A DNA stretch of 64,000 nucleotides from Bacteriovoracaceae bacterium (GCA_947446575.1 CANFHC010000011.1:1-64000); one strand, 5' to 3'. Positions 1 through 9,310 are shown, counted from the first letter of the stretch. The notes: generated from the letters alone by a model not told the origin. A program made the numbers and translations.

Positions 1-747
1 CCCTTTTTGCAATTTCTCTTTTCCTTCTTCTCTTGAAATTGTTTCGTGACAATTTTGAATTCCAGCGGCGATATATGCGTTCAGTGCTTTTCCTCGCAGC
101 ATTGGACAATGTCCATCGAGATTCATATCAGAGTAAGCTTCAATTTTATCTAAGACTAATTCATTCGCATTAATGACGCCGGGAAAATTCATCATTTCAG
201 CTAGGCCTAAAACATTCGGATGAGTTTTGTACTGAACCATTTCTGAGAGCTTAAATTCTCCTCCATTGCTTTCAAATCCCGGCAAGGCCGGAACACAAGA
301 GGACGTTTGCACGAATAAATTCTGGTGCATTAATTCCGAACAACGAAGAAACCAAGAAAACCCTCTATCACCAATAACATTGGTTATTTCATGCGGATCA
401 CAAATGGCTGTCGTCGTTCCAAGGGGAAGCGTCATGCGCTCAAACTCAAATGGATTCATCATGGAAGATTCTATATGCAAATGCCCATCGATAAATCCCG
501 GGACTGCCGTTAATCCCTTACCATCGATTACCTTGAACGCTTTTGCATCGGCATATTCCAATCCTATACCTGCAATGGTTTTGCCAGAAATGACTATTGC
601 CGAATCCATAATCTCGCCATTAACGAGATCAAGAATTTTTACGTTTTTTATTAAGACATCAGCAGGTGCGTCTCCTCGAGCAACAGCTAAAACATTTTTT
701 AATTCATCGCGAGTGAGAGTCTGTGTTCTTTTAAGAGCTAGTGACAT
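1..747 (-). CDS. ade: Adenine deaminase, partial (3' end beyond window)
   Basis: The frame reads open from an ATG at 747 to the window edge, giving the first 249 residues of an amidohydrolase. The metal-binding signature DGHLHIESS lies near residue 89, preceded by the usual N-terminal beta-sandwich (motif VLIKNVKILDLVNGEI). NCHETISREE near the edge matches the segment in which adenine deaminases carry a conserved His. These enzymes hydrolyse adenine to hypoxanthine and ammonia in cytoplasmic purine salvage. The C-terminal part, including the rest of the active site, is outside the window, so integrity cannot be judged. It is oriented with dacB, which starts upstream and ends 17 bp before it, so the two may be co-transcribed. 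Confidence 0.85.
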   Translation of the reverse strand, partial: MSLALKRTQTLTRDELKNVLAVARGDAPADVLIKNVKILDLVNGEIMDSAIVISGKTIAGIGLEYADAKAFKVIDGKGLTAVPGFIDGHLHIESSMMNPFEFERMTLPLGTTTAICDPHEITNVIGDRGFSWFLRCSELMHQNLFVQTSSCVPALPGFESNGGEFKLSEMVQYKTHPNVLGLAEMMNFPGVINANELVLDKIEAYSDMNLDGHCPMLRGKALNAYIAAGIQNCHETISREEGKEKLQKG

Positions 748-764
748 TGTGAGTTCCTATTTTT

Positions 765-2159
765 TTATTTAAACTGATTAATGAGATCATCAAATAACGG
801 GCGTGCCGCTGATCCGTGATCATAGTCACCGTTGTACATAAAAACAAAAATTAATGGCGAATCATTTTTTCTTCCAATATATCCTGCAAGCCCAACAACT
901 CCGTCGAGGTAACCAGTCTTAGCACGCACAAGTGTCTGCTCACCTTTTTTCATTCGATTTTTAAGTGTTCCATCAACTCCTGCAATTGGAAGTCCTGAAA
1001 GAAATTCTGGAAAAATAAGAAAATCATTTTTAATTGTATTTAAAACCAAGGCCAGCTGTTTTGCTGTAAAACGATTATCGCGAGTAAGGCCCGAAACATT
1101 TTCCAGCGTATAATCTTTCCTAGCAAAGCCCACTATATCCATATATTTTTTTATTTCTTCTATTCCATCTTTCATTTTGGCAGGACTTGCACTGTTTTCA
1201 GCCGCTAAATTTTTAGCCAACATTTCAGCAACAAAATTATTTGAAAATTTAAGCATGTCTGAAAGTATTTCATTTAAATTTTTTGATGGAGATATCGCAA
1301 TCGCATTTGCTCCATTTTCACAAGCAGCAACTTTAACTTTTCCCTTAAGAGTGATTCCTCTTTGTTTTAAAAATTCTTTTAAGTGCATCCCTATCCACAA
1401 ATTCGGATTAGAAATACTTTTGTAGATAACAGCTTCAGGAGCATTATCTGAAATAGATCCACTTACTATTATTTTATCGTGATCGCCAGCTTTTACTCTA
1501 GAAGCTTCCAGTGTTTTTATGCCTGACTTTGCTACTGTCTTCGTTTTGTTTTCTAATTCTAAGTATTCATTTTCTGGATCAAGAAAAACGCGGGCCGATG
1601 CCCCGACAGCTGCTCCTGGCCTAATAAAAATATTTGTACTATTCCAATTAAACGAAGCAGCTGAAATTGGGGCATCAAAAGCGCGATCTACTCTTACTGA
1701 CTCTCTTCCACTATCAAAGAGTTCTTCATCAAAGCGAGTAGCATCTACGCTAATATCACCTTCGATATTAGTCAGTCCTGTGCGTTTTACTTCGTTTACC
1801 AAATACCACATCTTCTCCGAAACAAACGAAGGATCTCCGCCTCCTTTTAAGCAAAGGTCTCCTTTAAGTGCCCCTTGAACTATGGGAACTTTCGCTAAAA
1901 GTTTTGTTTCAAATTTTTTATTGAGAGGAAATGCATTCAACACAGCAGCACCCGTAACAATTTTTGTTAGAGACGCAGGAACCATCAAACGATTGGCGTT
2001 TACATTGAAAATTTCTTTGCCTTCATCTTCTATGTAAAGTCCTAATGTTTGTTCGTTAAAGTGATGCTTCTTGATCACATTTTTAAGGCGCTCACCTAAA
2101 GCGTCAGCGAAACATTGTTGCGCAGAGGTTACAATCAGAAAAAGACATAAAAATTTCAT
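765..2159 (-). CDS. dacB: D-alanyl-D-alanine carboxypeptidase/endopeptidase (PBP4 type)
   Basis: This 464-residue protein has an N-terminal signal peptide (cleavage likely after CFA, about residue 19) and the three penicillin-binding active-site motifs of peptidase family S13: SLTK at 63-66, SNN at 306-308 and KTG at 414-416. The long stretch between the first two motifs (about 240 residues) is the insertion typical of PBP4/DacB and distinguishes it from PBP5-type enzymes. PBP4 proteins act in the periplasm, trimming D-Ala from stem peptides and cleaving D-Ala-mDAP cross-links. In predatory Bdellovibrio, DacB homologues help round up prey peptidoglycan; whether this copy does so is not visible here. 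The gene is read leftward into the adenine deaminase gene. Confidence 0.93.
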   Translation of the reverse strand: MKFLCLFLIVTSAQQCFADALGERLKNVIKKHHFNEQTLGLYIEDEGKEIFNVNANRLMVPASLTKIVTGAAVLNAFPLNKKFETKLLAKVPIVQGALKGDLCLKGGGDPSFVSEKMWYLVNEVKRTGLTNIEGDISVDATRFDEELFDSGRESVRVDRAFDAPISAASFNWNSTNIFIRPGAAVGASARVFLDPENEYLELENKTKTVAKSGIKTLEASRVKAGDHDKIIVSGSISDNAPEAVIYKSISNPNLWIGMHLKEFLKQRGITLKGKVKVAACENGANAIAISPSKNLNEILSDMLKFSNNFVAEMLAKNLAAENSASPAKMKDGIEEIKKYMDIVGFARKDYTLENVSGLTRDNRFTAKQLALVLNTIKNDFLIFPEFLSGLPIAGVDGTLKNRMKKGEQTLVRAKTGYLDGVVGLAGYIGRKNDSPLIFVFMYNGDYDHGSAARPLFDDLINQFK

Positions 2160-2235
2160 AGAAATCTCTTGGTAAGTATTCGCAATATAGATTAGTATTT
2201 TAGCTTCAGTTTTAAATCTTTCACAAGGAGATTAT

Positions 2236-3354
2236 GTGAAAATACCAATGAAAAAGCTTACTTTGATAGCACTTTGTGCAACATCCCTATTCGCTACTAG
2301 TAATGCTTTTGCTCTAGATAAATTAAAATTAATTGGTGATCAAAATATTCCCACTGGTGAAAAGTTTAAAGAAACTGAAATTGGCGGACTCTCAGGTCTT
2401 GTTTGGGACAAAGAGAAAAATAAAGTTCTCGCTATTAGTGATGATAGAGGAAACGTAAACGATCCTCGCTTTTACGAATTCGATTTAAAACTGGATGAAA
2501 AAACTTTTAAAGTCACACCGACTGATGTGGTTATTTTAAAAAACAAAGATGGTAAACCATTTGCGAAAAACATTACTGACTTTGAAGGTATCGCGCTCTT
2601 TAAAGGAGATGTTCTCGTAAGCTCTGAAGGATGGATCAATAAAGAGCCACCTATTAATCCAGAAGTCTTTCAATTCACTCGCGCTGGTTTATACAAAAGC
2701 AATCTAGAAATTCCTGAACAGTTTCTCAACGTGAAAGGCGTTAGTAGGTTTGGCCCAAGAGATAACCAAGTTTTTGAAGGACTCTCAATTACTAAAGACG
2801 GAAAGACTGTATGGGTTGGAACTGAAGAAGCTCTAGAGCAAGACGATCGCACTTCTGCTCCCAATTACGCCAGTACTATTCGCCTCATTCAATACAAAGA
2901 TTTAAAACCAGTTAAACAAGTAGCCTATAAATTAGAAAAAGTTCCTAGTATAAAAGTAGCGGGACTTACTGTTGGTGAAACAGGCCTCTCTGATATGCTA
3001 GCTATCGATGATAATCATTTTTATTCCATTGAACGCAGCTATCTTCCGTTAGCTAAAAAAACTGTTATTCGTCTGTTTAAAAATTCTATCGACAGCAGTA
3101 CAACTGATATAAGTAAAATGGACTCAATTAATAAAGACTTAAAAAAGATTAAGACTGTAGATAAAGAACTAATTGCTGACCTAGAAGACTTTAAAGGCCA
3201 AATGACCGCTAAATTTCAAGATCTCGACAATATAGAGGGGATCTGTTTTGGGCCAACTCTACCTAATGGACATGAAACTATCATCTTAGTAAGTGATAAT
3301 AACTTCAGAAAAAACCAGCGAACTCAATTTTTGGCCTTTGAAATCATTCCCTAA
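2236..3354 (+). CDS. Secreted phytase-like esterase-domain protein
   Basis: The 372-residue product has a clear signal peptide ending in NAFA, about residue 26. The motif GGLSGLVWD followed by LAISDDRG is typical of the esterase-like/phytase-like domain (PF13449), a beta-propeller found in secreted proteins of Proteobacteria. Later blades are visible as DFEGIAL, NQVFEGLSI and DNIEGICFG. I chose the GTG at 2236 because AAGGAG sits 5 bp upstream; an in-frame ATG at 2248 would be too far from it and would shorten the basic N-region. The substrate is unknown: the domain name comes from distant similarity to phytases and alkaline phosphatases, so enzymatic activity on phytate should not be assumed. 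Confidence 0.8.
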   Translation: MKIPMKKLTLIALCATSLFATSNAFALDKLKLIGDQNIPTGEKFKETEIGGLSGLVWDKEKNKVLAISDDRGNVNDPRFYEFDLKLDEKTFKVTPTDVVILKNKDGKPFAKNITDFEGIALFKGDVLVSSEGWINKEPPINPEVFQFTRAGLYKSNLEIPEQFLNVKGVSRFGPRDNQVFEGLSITKDGKTVWVGTEEALEQDDRTSAPNYASTIRLIQYKDLKPVKQVAYKLEKVPSIKVAGLTVGETGLSDMLAIDDNHFYSIERSYLPLAKKTVIRLFKNSIDSSTTDISKMDSINKDLKKIKTVDKELIADLEDFKGQMTAKFQDLDNIEGICFGPTLPNGHETIILVSDNNFRKNQRTQFLAFEIIP

Positions 3355-3403
3355 ACATCTCAAAATCTGGCTAATGTTTAGACAGCTATAAAAAGTTTTA
3401 CAA

Positions 3404-3438
3404 GGGTTAGGACCAAACAATGGACTAACCCCTATAAT
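3404..3438 (+). promoter_or_regulatory. Inverted repeat next to a TATAAT box
   Basis: GGGTTAG (3404-3410) and CTAACCC (3425-3431) form inverted arms, extended by an imperfect CCA/TGG pairing, and are directly followed by TATAAT at 3433-3438. No good -35 box is seen at the right distance, so this could be an activator or repressor site at the promoter of the small secreted protein gene at 3509. A terminator is less likely because no T run follows. Confidence 0.3.
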
Positions 3439-3508
3439 CCCCGTCGTAAAACCTGGCACTCTCCTTGCTTTATACACTCTCAAGCAATCTTAAAAAAGAG
3501 AGTAAGTT

Positions 3509-3850
3509 ATGAAAGCACTATTTATCACAATCATCGCCATCACAAGCTTTAGCACGAACGCCAGTATCGTCTGTCATACTCCACGTTCAAATAAAGTTTT
3601 TGAAATCAAAGATACAAGAGTGACATTTTTTAACGAGTTCGACTCTGCTGCTAAAAGAGAGCTGGCTTCAGTTGTTGCTCGCTCGAAATCAAATGATTTG
3701 GGTGTGACAAAAATTGTAGAATTTGAAAATCAAAAACACACAATCCATATTGCAGATGCAGCTCATTTTTCAGACGTTGATGACTATATTGTTATCAAAG
3801 CTAAGTCAGGACATGAGGTGACGTATCCACTTTCTTGTGAACAAAAATAA
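3509..3850 (+). CDS. Small secreted protein of unknown function
   Basis: The 113-residue product starts with a good signal peptide (Lys, hydrophobic run, cleavage probably after TNA near residue 18), giving a mature protein of about 95 residues. Two cysteines (in IVCHTP and PLSCEQK) lie at the two ends of the mature chain and could form a disulfide. AGAGAGTAAGTT precedes the ATG. I do not recognise a family. The gene stands alone between the phytase-like gene and the convergent manA, and may be transcribed from a promoter near 3433. Expression as an envelope or exported protein is an inference from the signal peptide only. Confidence 0.65.
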   Translation: MKALFITIIAITSFSTNASIVCHTPRSNKVFEIKDTRVTFFNEFDSAAKRELASVVARSKSNDLGVTKIVEFENQKHTIHIADAAHFSDVDDYIVIKAKSGHEVTYPLSCEQK

Positions 3851-3932
3851 AAAAATTCGCCGGTGTCCCCCCACTCTAGGCGATACTTCAAGCCTTGTTC
3901 TTATTCCCCTTATTGAGGGCAGGGCTTCTATA

Positions 3933-4790
3933 TTAGAAAATTAATAGAAGGGATCCATCTTCCAAAGCTTGAATTTCAAGTTTTGTTTCTACTTCATCCA
4001 AAGTCAGGGCTTGATAAGATTTCATTTCCACTTTATTGAAAATTAAACTTCCACCTAAATTGAGAATAGAGCACGGTCTAGAGAGAGTTAATTTCTGCTT
4101 GTAAACATCACCTTTTTTTTGATTTAATTGAAAAAGTTTAAAATCGGGATGAGAGCAAATTTCACTTAATCCATTTTGATCAAATAGATTTTTTTTATGT
4201 TTGAAAAATTCCAGTGTATTAGTGGCTGGGTCAAAATTAATAACATCCAAAGATTTATCAACATGCAATTCACGCGAATTCCCTAATTTATCCAATCGAT
4301 TCCAATCCCAAACTCGATAAGTGATTCCTGAATTTTGTTGAACTTCAGCTAAAGTAATATTTCGTCCGATAGCATGAATACTTCCGGCCGGAACATAAAA
4401 AAAATCTCCTGCTTTTACTTCGTAAAAATTAAGGTATTCATTAATTGGCTTTTTTTGGACAAGTGCTAGTTTTAAGTTTTCTTTCGTCACGTGTGGTTTT
4501 AATCCAAGATAAATTCCAGCTCCAGGAGTAGCAGCTAAAATAATCCAGCATTCTGTTTTCCCTGAAGCATTTTCATGCATTCGAGCATATTCATCATGCG
4601 GGTGAACTTGAATAGAAAGCTCGTCACTCGTATCGATAAATTTAGCAAGATAAGAAAGTTTCGGATCAAAAATTTCTAGTGTTTCACCTACCGGCTCAAG
4701 ACCCGCTTGAGAGGGAAGACTTTTCATTGTTTGGAGCTTTTGCCCCCCCCAAATTTTTCTCACTATTTCTGGTTTATAGTCCTTAATCAT
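3933..4790 (-). CDS. manA: Mannose-6-phosphate isomerase, class I
   Basis: This is a cupin-fold type I phosphomannose isomerase that interconverts fructose-6-phosphate and mannose-6-phosphate. With the ATG at 4790 it has 285 residues. Zinc ligands are visible in the motif QVHPHDEYA (His 63, His 65), in the Glu of GKTECW (about residue 80) and in the His of GSIHAIG (about 139); YRVWDW near 158-163 is also conserved in the short bacterial class. I prefer the ATG at 4790, which has AAAGG 5 bp upstream; an upstream GTG at 4832 would add 14 residues but has no ribosome site. The product could feed GDP-mannose and polysaccharide synthesis. It is divergent from the LON-domain gene. Confidence 0.9.
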   Translation of the reverse strand: MIKDYKPEIVRKIWGGQKLQTMKSLPSQAGLEPVGETLEIFDPKLSYLAKFIDTSDELSIQVHPHDEYARMHENASGKTECWIILAATPGAGIYLGLKPHVTKENLKLALVQKKPINEYLNFYEVKAGDFFYVPAGSIHAIGRNITLAEVQQNSGITYRVWDWNRLDKLGNSRELHVDKSLDVINFDPATNTLEFFKHKKNLFDQNGLSEICSHPDFKLFQLNQKKGDVYKQKLTLSRPCSILNLGGSLIFNKVEMKSYQALTLDEVETKLEIQALEDGSLLLIF

Positions 4791-4913
4791 CGAAGCCTTT
4801 GTATCCCTTTTGTATCCATATAGAGTTGGCACTATTGTCTCAATTCACGGACGAGTTTTCAAGATAATAGCCCGAATTGCCGTCTTCTGGACAATCTCCT
4901 TTAAAATAGATCT

Positions 4914-5567
4914 ATGAAAAAACCAGTTCCCACACTGTATTTATTCAATAATATCTTCTACCCCCAAACAGTGATTCCGCTGACGGTGAGTGATCAGGTA
5001 TCAAAAGAAATGCTCATGAGTTGTTTTGACCATAATATTCAAATAGCACTCTATCATCCCAGAGAGCGATCAAAAGGAATTGGAACGCTCGGAAAAATTC
5101 TTTTGATCGATGAAAATCCCGATGGAAGCTTGAGTGTAATGGTTCAAGGTTTAGTGCGAGTAAAATTACTTTCAACGGAAGCTGAAGGAGTTTTCCCATT
5201 ATACTATATTGAAGATTTTGGAGATATTGATGAGATCACACAGACACTTACCGACTCTCCTCTTGAGAGGTTACACACCGTTCTCGAGCGCTGGCTCAAC
5301 CGCCATGTGAGCTCAGCTAAAGAGCGCGATCGATTTATGAAAGACATCAGCTCCCCGGTAAAATTAATCAATAATCTTTGTATGCTGGTTATTAAAGATA
5401 TCGAATTGAAACAAATTTTTTTAGAGAGCACCTCTTTACTGGATCGAGTGCGAATGATGAATGCGCTTTTAGTTGGAGATACGCCAGAAAATGAAGATAT
5501 CGAAATGTGTGAGGCGATCAAAAATTTTGAACGCCTCGAAACAGATCATTATAAAAATGCTAGTTGA
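4914..5567 (+). CDS. LON N-terminal (substrate-binding) domain protein without protease
   Basis: The 217-residue protein begins with VPTLYLFNNIFYPQTVIPLTV, very close to the start of LON substrate-binding domains, and keeps the G-x-L-G-K-I...V-x-G-x-x-R-V-K-L pattern (residues about 55-90), then a helical half. It ends before any AAA+ ATPase or Ser-Lys protease part, so it is a stand-alone LON domain as in the YcaO-linked or human-cereblon-like small proteins of many bacteria. Its role is unknown; binding of unfolded or specific client proteins is a guess from the family. It ends 3 bp before the convergent kinase-like gene at 5571. Confidence 0.82.
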   Translation: MKKPVPTLYLFNNIFYPQTVIPLTVSDQVSKEMLMSCFDHNIQIALYHPRERSKGIGTLGKILLIDENPDGSLSVMVQGLVRVKLLSTEAEGVFPLYYIEDFGDIDEITQTLTDSPLERLHTVLERWLNRHVSSAKERDRFMKDISSPVKLINNLCMLVIKDIELKQIFLESTSLLDRVRMMNALLVGDTPENEDIEMCEAIKNFERLETDHYKNAS

Positions 5568-5570
5568 AAA

Positions 5571-6236
5571 TTAAAATACGTTAACAGCAAAATTAAGCAG
5601 AAAAAGTCCCAGACCAGAGATCACAGGAATACAAAGATTGTCATCAACAAATTGAGAGCATAATTCTGAAATAGCTCCAATCAATCCACCAGCAATTGCA
5701 AAAATCAAAAGATTCATACTTGGGCTTGCGTGAATGAGTCCGTAAACCAAAGTCACAATATAACAAACAGTGAATGCAGCAATTGTTCCCTGGAGCGACT
5801 TGTTGGGAAGGATTTTATCGCGCCCATAAAGAATTCCGCAAAATGATGCGATAGGGTCAGCAAAAATTAGGAAGAGTACCGAAAGAATCGCAATTCTTTC
5901 CGGGAAAAAGAAAAGTGAAAGAGAAACACCAAGCGCATAAAACGGCATTCCGCTAACTGAGCTTTTTTCAGACTCTCTCATAACTGGTTTCATTAAAACC
6001 ATGAGAAATTGATTAATCTTTTCATTTCTTAAACGAAGGTATTCAATAAAAAACGAGCAACCAGAAAAGATAAGTAAAACAGTGGCCATGAAATCAGTTG
6101 TGAGGCCAGATTTGTAGTAAAAAGTAAGTCCAATTAATCCAGTAGCCATATGCCAAAGTTTACGAGTGATGTGTAAATCAGATCTCAAACGCAGTGGAGA
6201 TGAAATTCTGATTTGTGACAGAAGGGCTTGTCCCAT
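5571..6236 (-). CDS. Diacylglycerol/polyprenol kinase-like membrane protein
   Basis: The 221-residue product is strongly hydrophobic, with about six or seven membrane segments. The sequence HITRKLWHMATGL near its N-terminus and GRDKILPNKSLQGTIAAF in the middle match the dolichol kinase/CTP-dependent diacylglycerol kinase family (SEC59/DGK1-like, also related to phosphatidate cytidylyltransferases). Such proteins transfer phosphate to polyprenol or diacylglycerol in the membrane. The ATG at 6236 is chosen because AGGAG lies 8 bp upstream; an ATG at 6278 has no ribosome site. The substrate cannot be decided from the sequence. Confidence 0.75.
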   Translation of the reverse strand: MGQALLSQIRISSPLRLRSDLHITRKLWHMATGLIGLTFYYKSGLTTDFMATVLLIFSGCSFFIEYLRLRNEKINQFLMVLMKPVMRESEKSSVSGMPFYALGVSLSLFFFPERIAILSVLFLIFADPIASFCGILYGRDKILPNKSLQGTIAAFTVCYIVTLVYGLIHASPSMNLLIFAIAGGLIGAISELCSQFVDDNLCIPVISGLGLFLLNFAVNVF

Positions 6237-6476
6237 GTAGAGGCTCCTACGATCCAAATAACCAAGTGAGATGGTCATTCATATATTTCAAGTACCTAAT
6301 AGTTATATAGAGTACAATCGGATAGGAATTGTGTAAATCTCCCTGCATTAATTACAACTATTGTGGTTCCGCGTACTTTGGTATTTTTTCCCTTACATTC
6401 TGCTATTTTTCTACCTATAATATTCAAAACATCTGTTAAGATTATGGATTAGGGCTTTGCTAAAGGATGGAATCTT

Positions 6477-7433
6477 GTGTCGATATTAAATGATAATTCA
6501 GGCTTAAATAGTGAATTTCAAACACATTTGGGGACCCAAGGGCAACAGAAAATCTGGGCCATTGGTGGTGGAAAGGGAGGCGTCGGAAAAAGTCTCGTGA
6601 CTGCCAATCTTGCTATTTGTTTAGCCCTTATGGGACACAAAGTAGCGGCAATCGATCTAGATTTAGGTGGAGCGAACCTTCATACTTGCCTAGGTGTACC
6701 TATTCCAGAAAAAACTTTGTCTGATTACCTCTCAAAAAAGGTAAGAAGCCTAAACGAACTGCTTACTCCTACGGCCATTAGTAATCTTTTTATTATCAGT
6801 GGTGCTCAAGATGATTTAGGGATCGCCAACCTTAAACAAATGCATAAAGCAAAACTCTTAACCCAACTGAGTGAATTGCCAGTAGATTATGTATTGCTCG
6901 ACTTAGGTGCTGGAACAACTTTTAATACAATCGACTTCTTCATTTCTGCTGATCAAGGAATTATTACAACTCTTCCTGAGCCGACTTCAATTGAAAACTC
7001 ATACAGATTTATTAAATCTGTTTATCACCGTAAATTAAAAATGGCTGAAGAGCTTCTCGAAATTGGTCCTCTCATTGACCAAGCGATGAACGCAAAATTA
7101 TCTCAAAATTCAACGCCAGCTGACCTCATTAACCGTGTAATTGAAATCAATCCGGTGGTCGGCCAAAAACTTCGTTCAGAAATTAATAAACTTCAACCGC
7201 GATTGATCATCAATCAAGTTCGTACGCAAGCGGATATTGATATAGGATTTTCAATGAAGTTAATTAGCAAAAAGTATTTCGGGATCAATTTAGATTATGT
7301 TGGATATCTCGATTATGATGCGACTGTTTGGCAAAGTGTGAAGAAAAGAAAACCTCTTTTGATGGAATTCCCTAATTCAACACTGGTCAATAACTTTGAT
7401 CGTATTATTCACCGACTTTTAAATATAAATTAA
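6477..7433 (+). CDS. MinD/ParA-like P-loop ATPase
   Basis: The 318-residue protein carries a deviant Walker A motif GGKGGVGKS at residues 31-39 with both signature lysines, the switch I region AIDLDLGGANLHTCLG around 59-74, and the switch II/Walker B DLGAG at 142-146. This places it in the MinD/FlhG branch of SIMIBI ATPases, which position flagella, chemosensory arrays or division sites. No clear C-terminal amphipathic membrane-targeting helix is seen. The GTG start at 6477 has AAGGA about 10 bp upstream. It is followed within 30 bp by a gene for a J-like/HTH protein, a pairing that suggests a polar or envelope organiser rather than plasmid partition. A specific name such as FlhG is not warranted. 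Confidence 0.82.
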   Translation: MSILNDNSGLNSEFQTHLGTQGQQKIWAIGGGKGGVGKSLVTANLAICLALMGHKVAAIDLDLGGANLHTCLGVPIPEKTLSDYLSKKVRSLNELLTPTAISNLFIISGAQDDLGIANLKQMHKAKLLTQLSELPVDYVLLDLGAGTTFNTIDFFISADQGIITTLPEPTSIENSYRFIKSVYHRKLKMAEELLEIGPLIDQAMNAKLSQNSTPADLINRVIEINPVVGQKLRSEINKLQPRLIINQVRTQADIDIGFSMKLISKKYFGINLDYVGYLDYDATVWQSVKKRKPLLMEFPNSTLVNNFDRIIHRLLNIN

Positions 7434-7461
7434 AAATATGTTAGAAATATCAAGAGACGCA

Positions 7462-8247
7462 ATGACGACTATGAGTGATCTAAAAAATTATTATGAAGTT
7501 TTAGAAATTCCTTCAACCGCAAGATCTGAAGAGATTTACCATAGCTATCAAAGGGCTAAAGCCGCCTATTCATCTGATTCATTAGCTCTATATTCTTTAA
7601 TGAGTCCTGAAGAGTGCAGAAATGTTTTAGAGTTAGTTGAAGAAGCTTATTCAATTCTCTCAGACCCCATGAAGAGGAAACGTTATGACGAAGCTCGCGG
7701 TATTAATCGCGAATTCAATGCTCTAAACTATAATGCTCTATCGGATAGAGTCGCTCCAACTAGAAGCGAGCCTTCTTCAGTTTATAGCTCTAATAATAAT
7801 TCTCATTCAGTTAGCTCGATGTTACGAGAGGAATTTACACTTAACTCGCAAAGTTCAGCTCCAATTTCAACAGGTGAAATGTCGCTTAAAGCGGCCCAAA
7901 CACTCTCAAATACTACTAACGTTACTAAACTCGTCACTCAAAAACGGTTCGCTCTTGATTATGTCCAGAACGCAACTTTCGAGCGCGAAATTGAAGATGC
8001 TACTGAATTTACGGGGGAATTGCTTCGTAAAATACGTGAATACAAAAGTGTTGACCTTGAGCGCCTAAGTGATATGACTAAGGTCTCAAGACTTTATCTT
8101 CAGGGTATCGAAAACGAAGACTTCGATAAATTGCCAGCTTCTGTTTACGTTCGCGGATTTGTTTTTCAATACGCGAAATGTTTAAAACTTAAGCCGGAAA
8201 TCGTAGCAAACTCATACGTTGCCCGCATGAAAAAGTTAAAACCTTAA
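7462..8247 (+). CDS. J-like domain fused to RodZ-type helix-turn-helix
   Basis: Counted from an ATG at 7438, residues 17-85 look like a DnaJ domain (NYYEVLEIPSTA, VEEAYSILSDPMKRKRYDEA), but the HPD tripeptide that stimulates DnaK is missing; the corresponding stretch reads AAYSSDS. A Ser/Asn-rich linker of about 100 residues leads to a C-terminal HTH (about 192-258: TGELLRKIREYKSVDLERLSD, then KLPASVYVRGFVFQYAKCL), the HTH_25 domain of RodZ. No transmembrane segment follows, unlike RodZ. I take the ATG at 7462, with AAGAG 5 bp upstream; ATGs at 7438 and 7471 are alternatives. The gene directly follows the MinD-like ATPase gene, and a shared cell-organisation role is plausible but inferred. 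Confidence 0.78.
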   Translation: MTTMSDLKNYYEVLEIPSTARSEEIYHSYQRAKAAYSSDSLALYSLMSPEECRNVLELVEEAYSILSDPMKRKRYDEARGINREFNALNYNALSDRVAPTRSEPSSVYSSNNNSHSVSSMLREEFTLNSQSSAPISTGEMSLKAAQTLSNTTNVTKLVTQKRFALDYVQNATFEREIEDATEFTGELLRKIREYKSVDLERLSDMTKVSRLYLQGIENEDFDKLPASVYVRGFVFQYAKCLKLKPEIVANSYVARMKKLKP

Positions 8248-8267
8248 TTTCCTAATGCGAGATTTTT

Positions 8268-9299
8268 GTGAACACTACTCCAGATACAATTGATACTTCT
8301 ATCGATGTCGATGATGACTTTATTAAACTTACCGTTACAGCAGAAGATCGTGAGAAATATAAACGTCTCGATCAATTCTTAGCCGAAAAAGCTAGCGGTC
8401 ATTCTCGCACTTTCCTTAAAAACCTTTTTGAAAAAAATCAAATCATCTTAAGTGAGGATTCTACTGTTCAAGCAAAATTAGAATTAAAAAAAATGCCTCC
8501 TGTTGGAACGATCATTGAGATATTAGTCCCACCAAGAATTGAAGCGACTGCAGAGCCTGAAAATATTCCTTTAGAAATTCTTTATGAAGATGAACATTTA
8601 GTCTTTGTTAATAAGCCAGCCGGTCTTGTCACTCACCCTGCTCCAGGAAATTACACTGGAACTTTAGTGAACGCGATTTTATATCACTGCAAAGATATTA
8701 AAGGTGTTGGCGATCAAAAACGACCGGGAATTGTCCACCGTCTTGATAAAGGAACGAGTGGAGTTATGGTTGTTGCCAAAACTCAAGCTTGCCACGAAGG
8801 TCTCGTATTGCTTTTTTCAAGTCACAACATTGAACGAATGTATGAAGCTTTAGTTATTAAAAATCGTTGTCAGTCTTATGGAACAATTGAAAGCCTAATT
8901 GTTCGCGATCCACATAATCGCTTAAAAATGAAAACGAGTGGAACTCGAGGCAAAAATGCCATCACTCATTATAATGTTCTTGAAATTTTTGATCGCCATT
9001 TGCATATGGAATTTAAGTTGGAGACTGGACGCACGCACCAAATTCGCGTGCACACTGCTGACATATTAAAAATGCCAATTATCTGCGATTCAACTTATAG
9101 CTCTACCAATGAACATATGATGAAATTGGGACCGGCCTATAAAGAACTTATCGGCGATTATCCATATCCATTTCTTCACGCAAAAATCTTAGGACTCGTT
9201 CACCCGATTACCGGTGAGAAATTGCGTTTTGAAGTTCCACCGCCTAAACTATTCCAAGACGTTTTAAACCATTCAAGAAAGATGCTTGATAATAACTAA
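8268..9299 (+). CDS. rluD: RluA-family 23S rRNA pseudouridine synthase (RluD-like)
   Basis: This 343-residue protein has an N-terminal S4 RNA-binding domain (about 33-90, beginning RLDQFLAEKASGHSRTFL) followed by the RluA catalytic domain. The catalytic motif HRLDKGTSG places the nucleophilic Asp at residue 160, and GRTHQIRVH is the other family signature. The S4 domain plus length point to the RluD-type enzymes that make pseudouridines in helix 69 of 23S rRNA; the exact target sites are inferred. A GTG at 8268 starts the gene, 20 bp after the J-like/HTH gene, within a rightward run that continues into pgeF. Confidence 0.9.
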   Translation: MNTTPDTIDTSIDVDDDFIKLTVTAEDREKYKRLDQFLAEKASGHSRTFLKNLFEKNQIILSEDSTVQAKLELKKMPPVGTIIEILVPPRIEATAEPENIPLEILYEDEHLVFVNKPAGLVTHPAPGNYTGTLVNAILYHCKDIKGVGDQKRPGIVHRLDKGTSGVMVVAKTQACHEGLVLLFSSHNIERMYEALVIKNRCQSYGTIESLIVRDPHNRLKMKTSGTRGKNAITHYNVLEIFDRHLHMEFKLETGRTHQIRVHTADILKMPIICDSTYSSTNEHMMKLGPAYKELIGDYPYPFLHAKILGLVHPITGEKLRFEVPPPKLFQDVLNHSRKMLDNN

Positions 9300-9310
9300 G
9301 AGTTAAGGAA

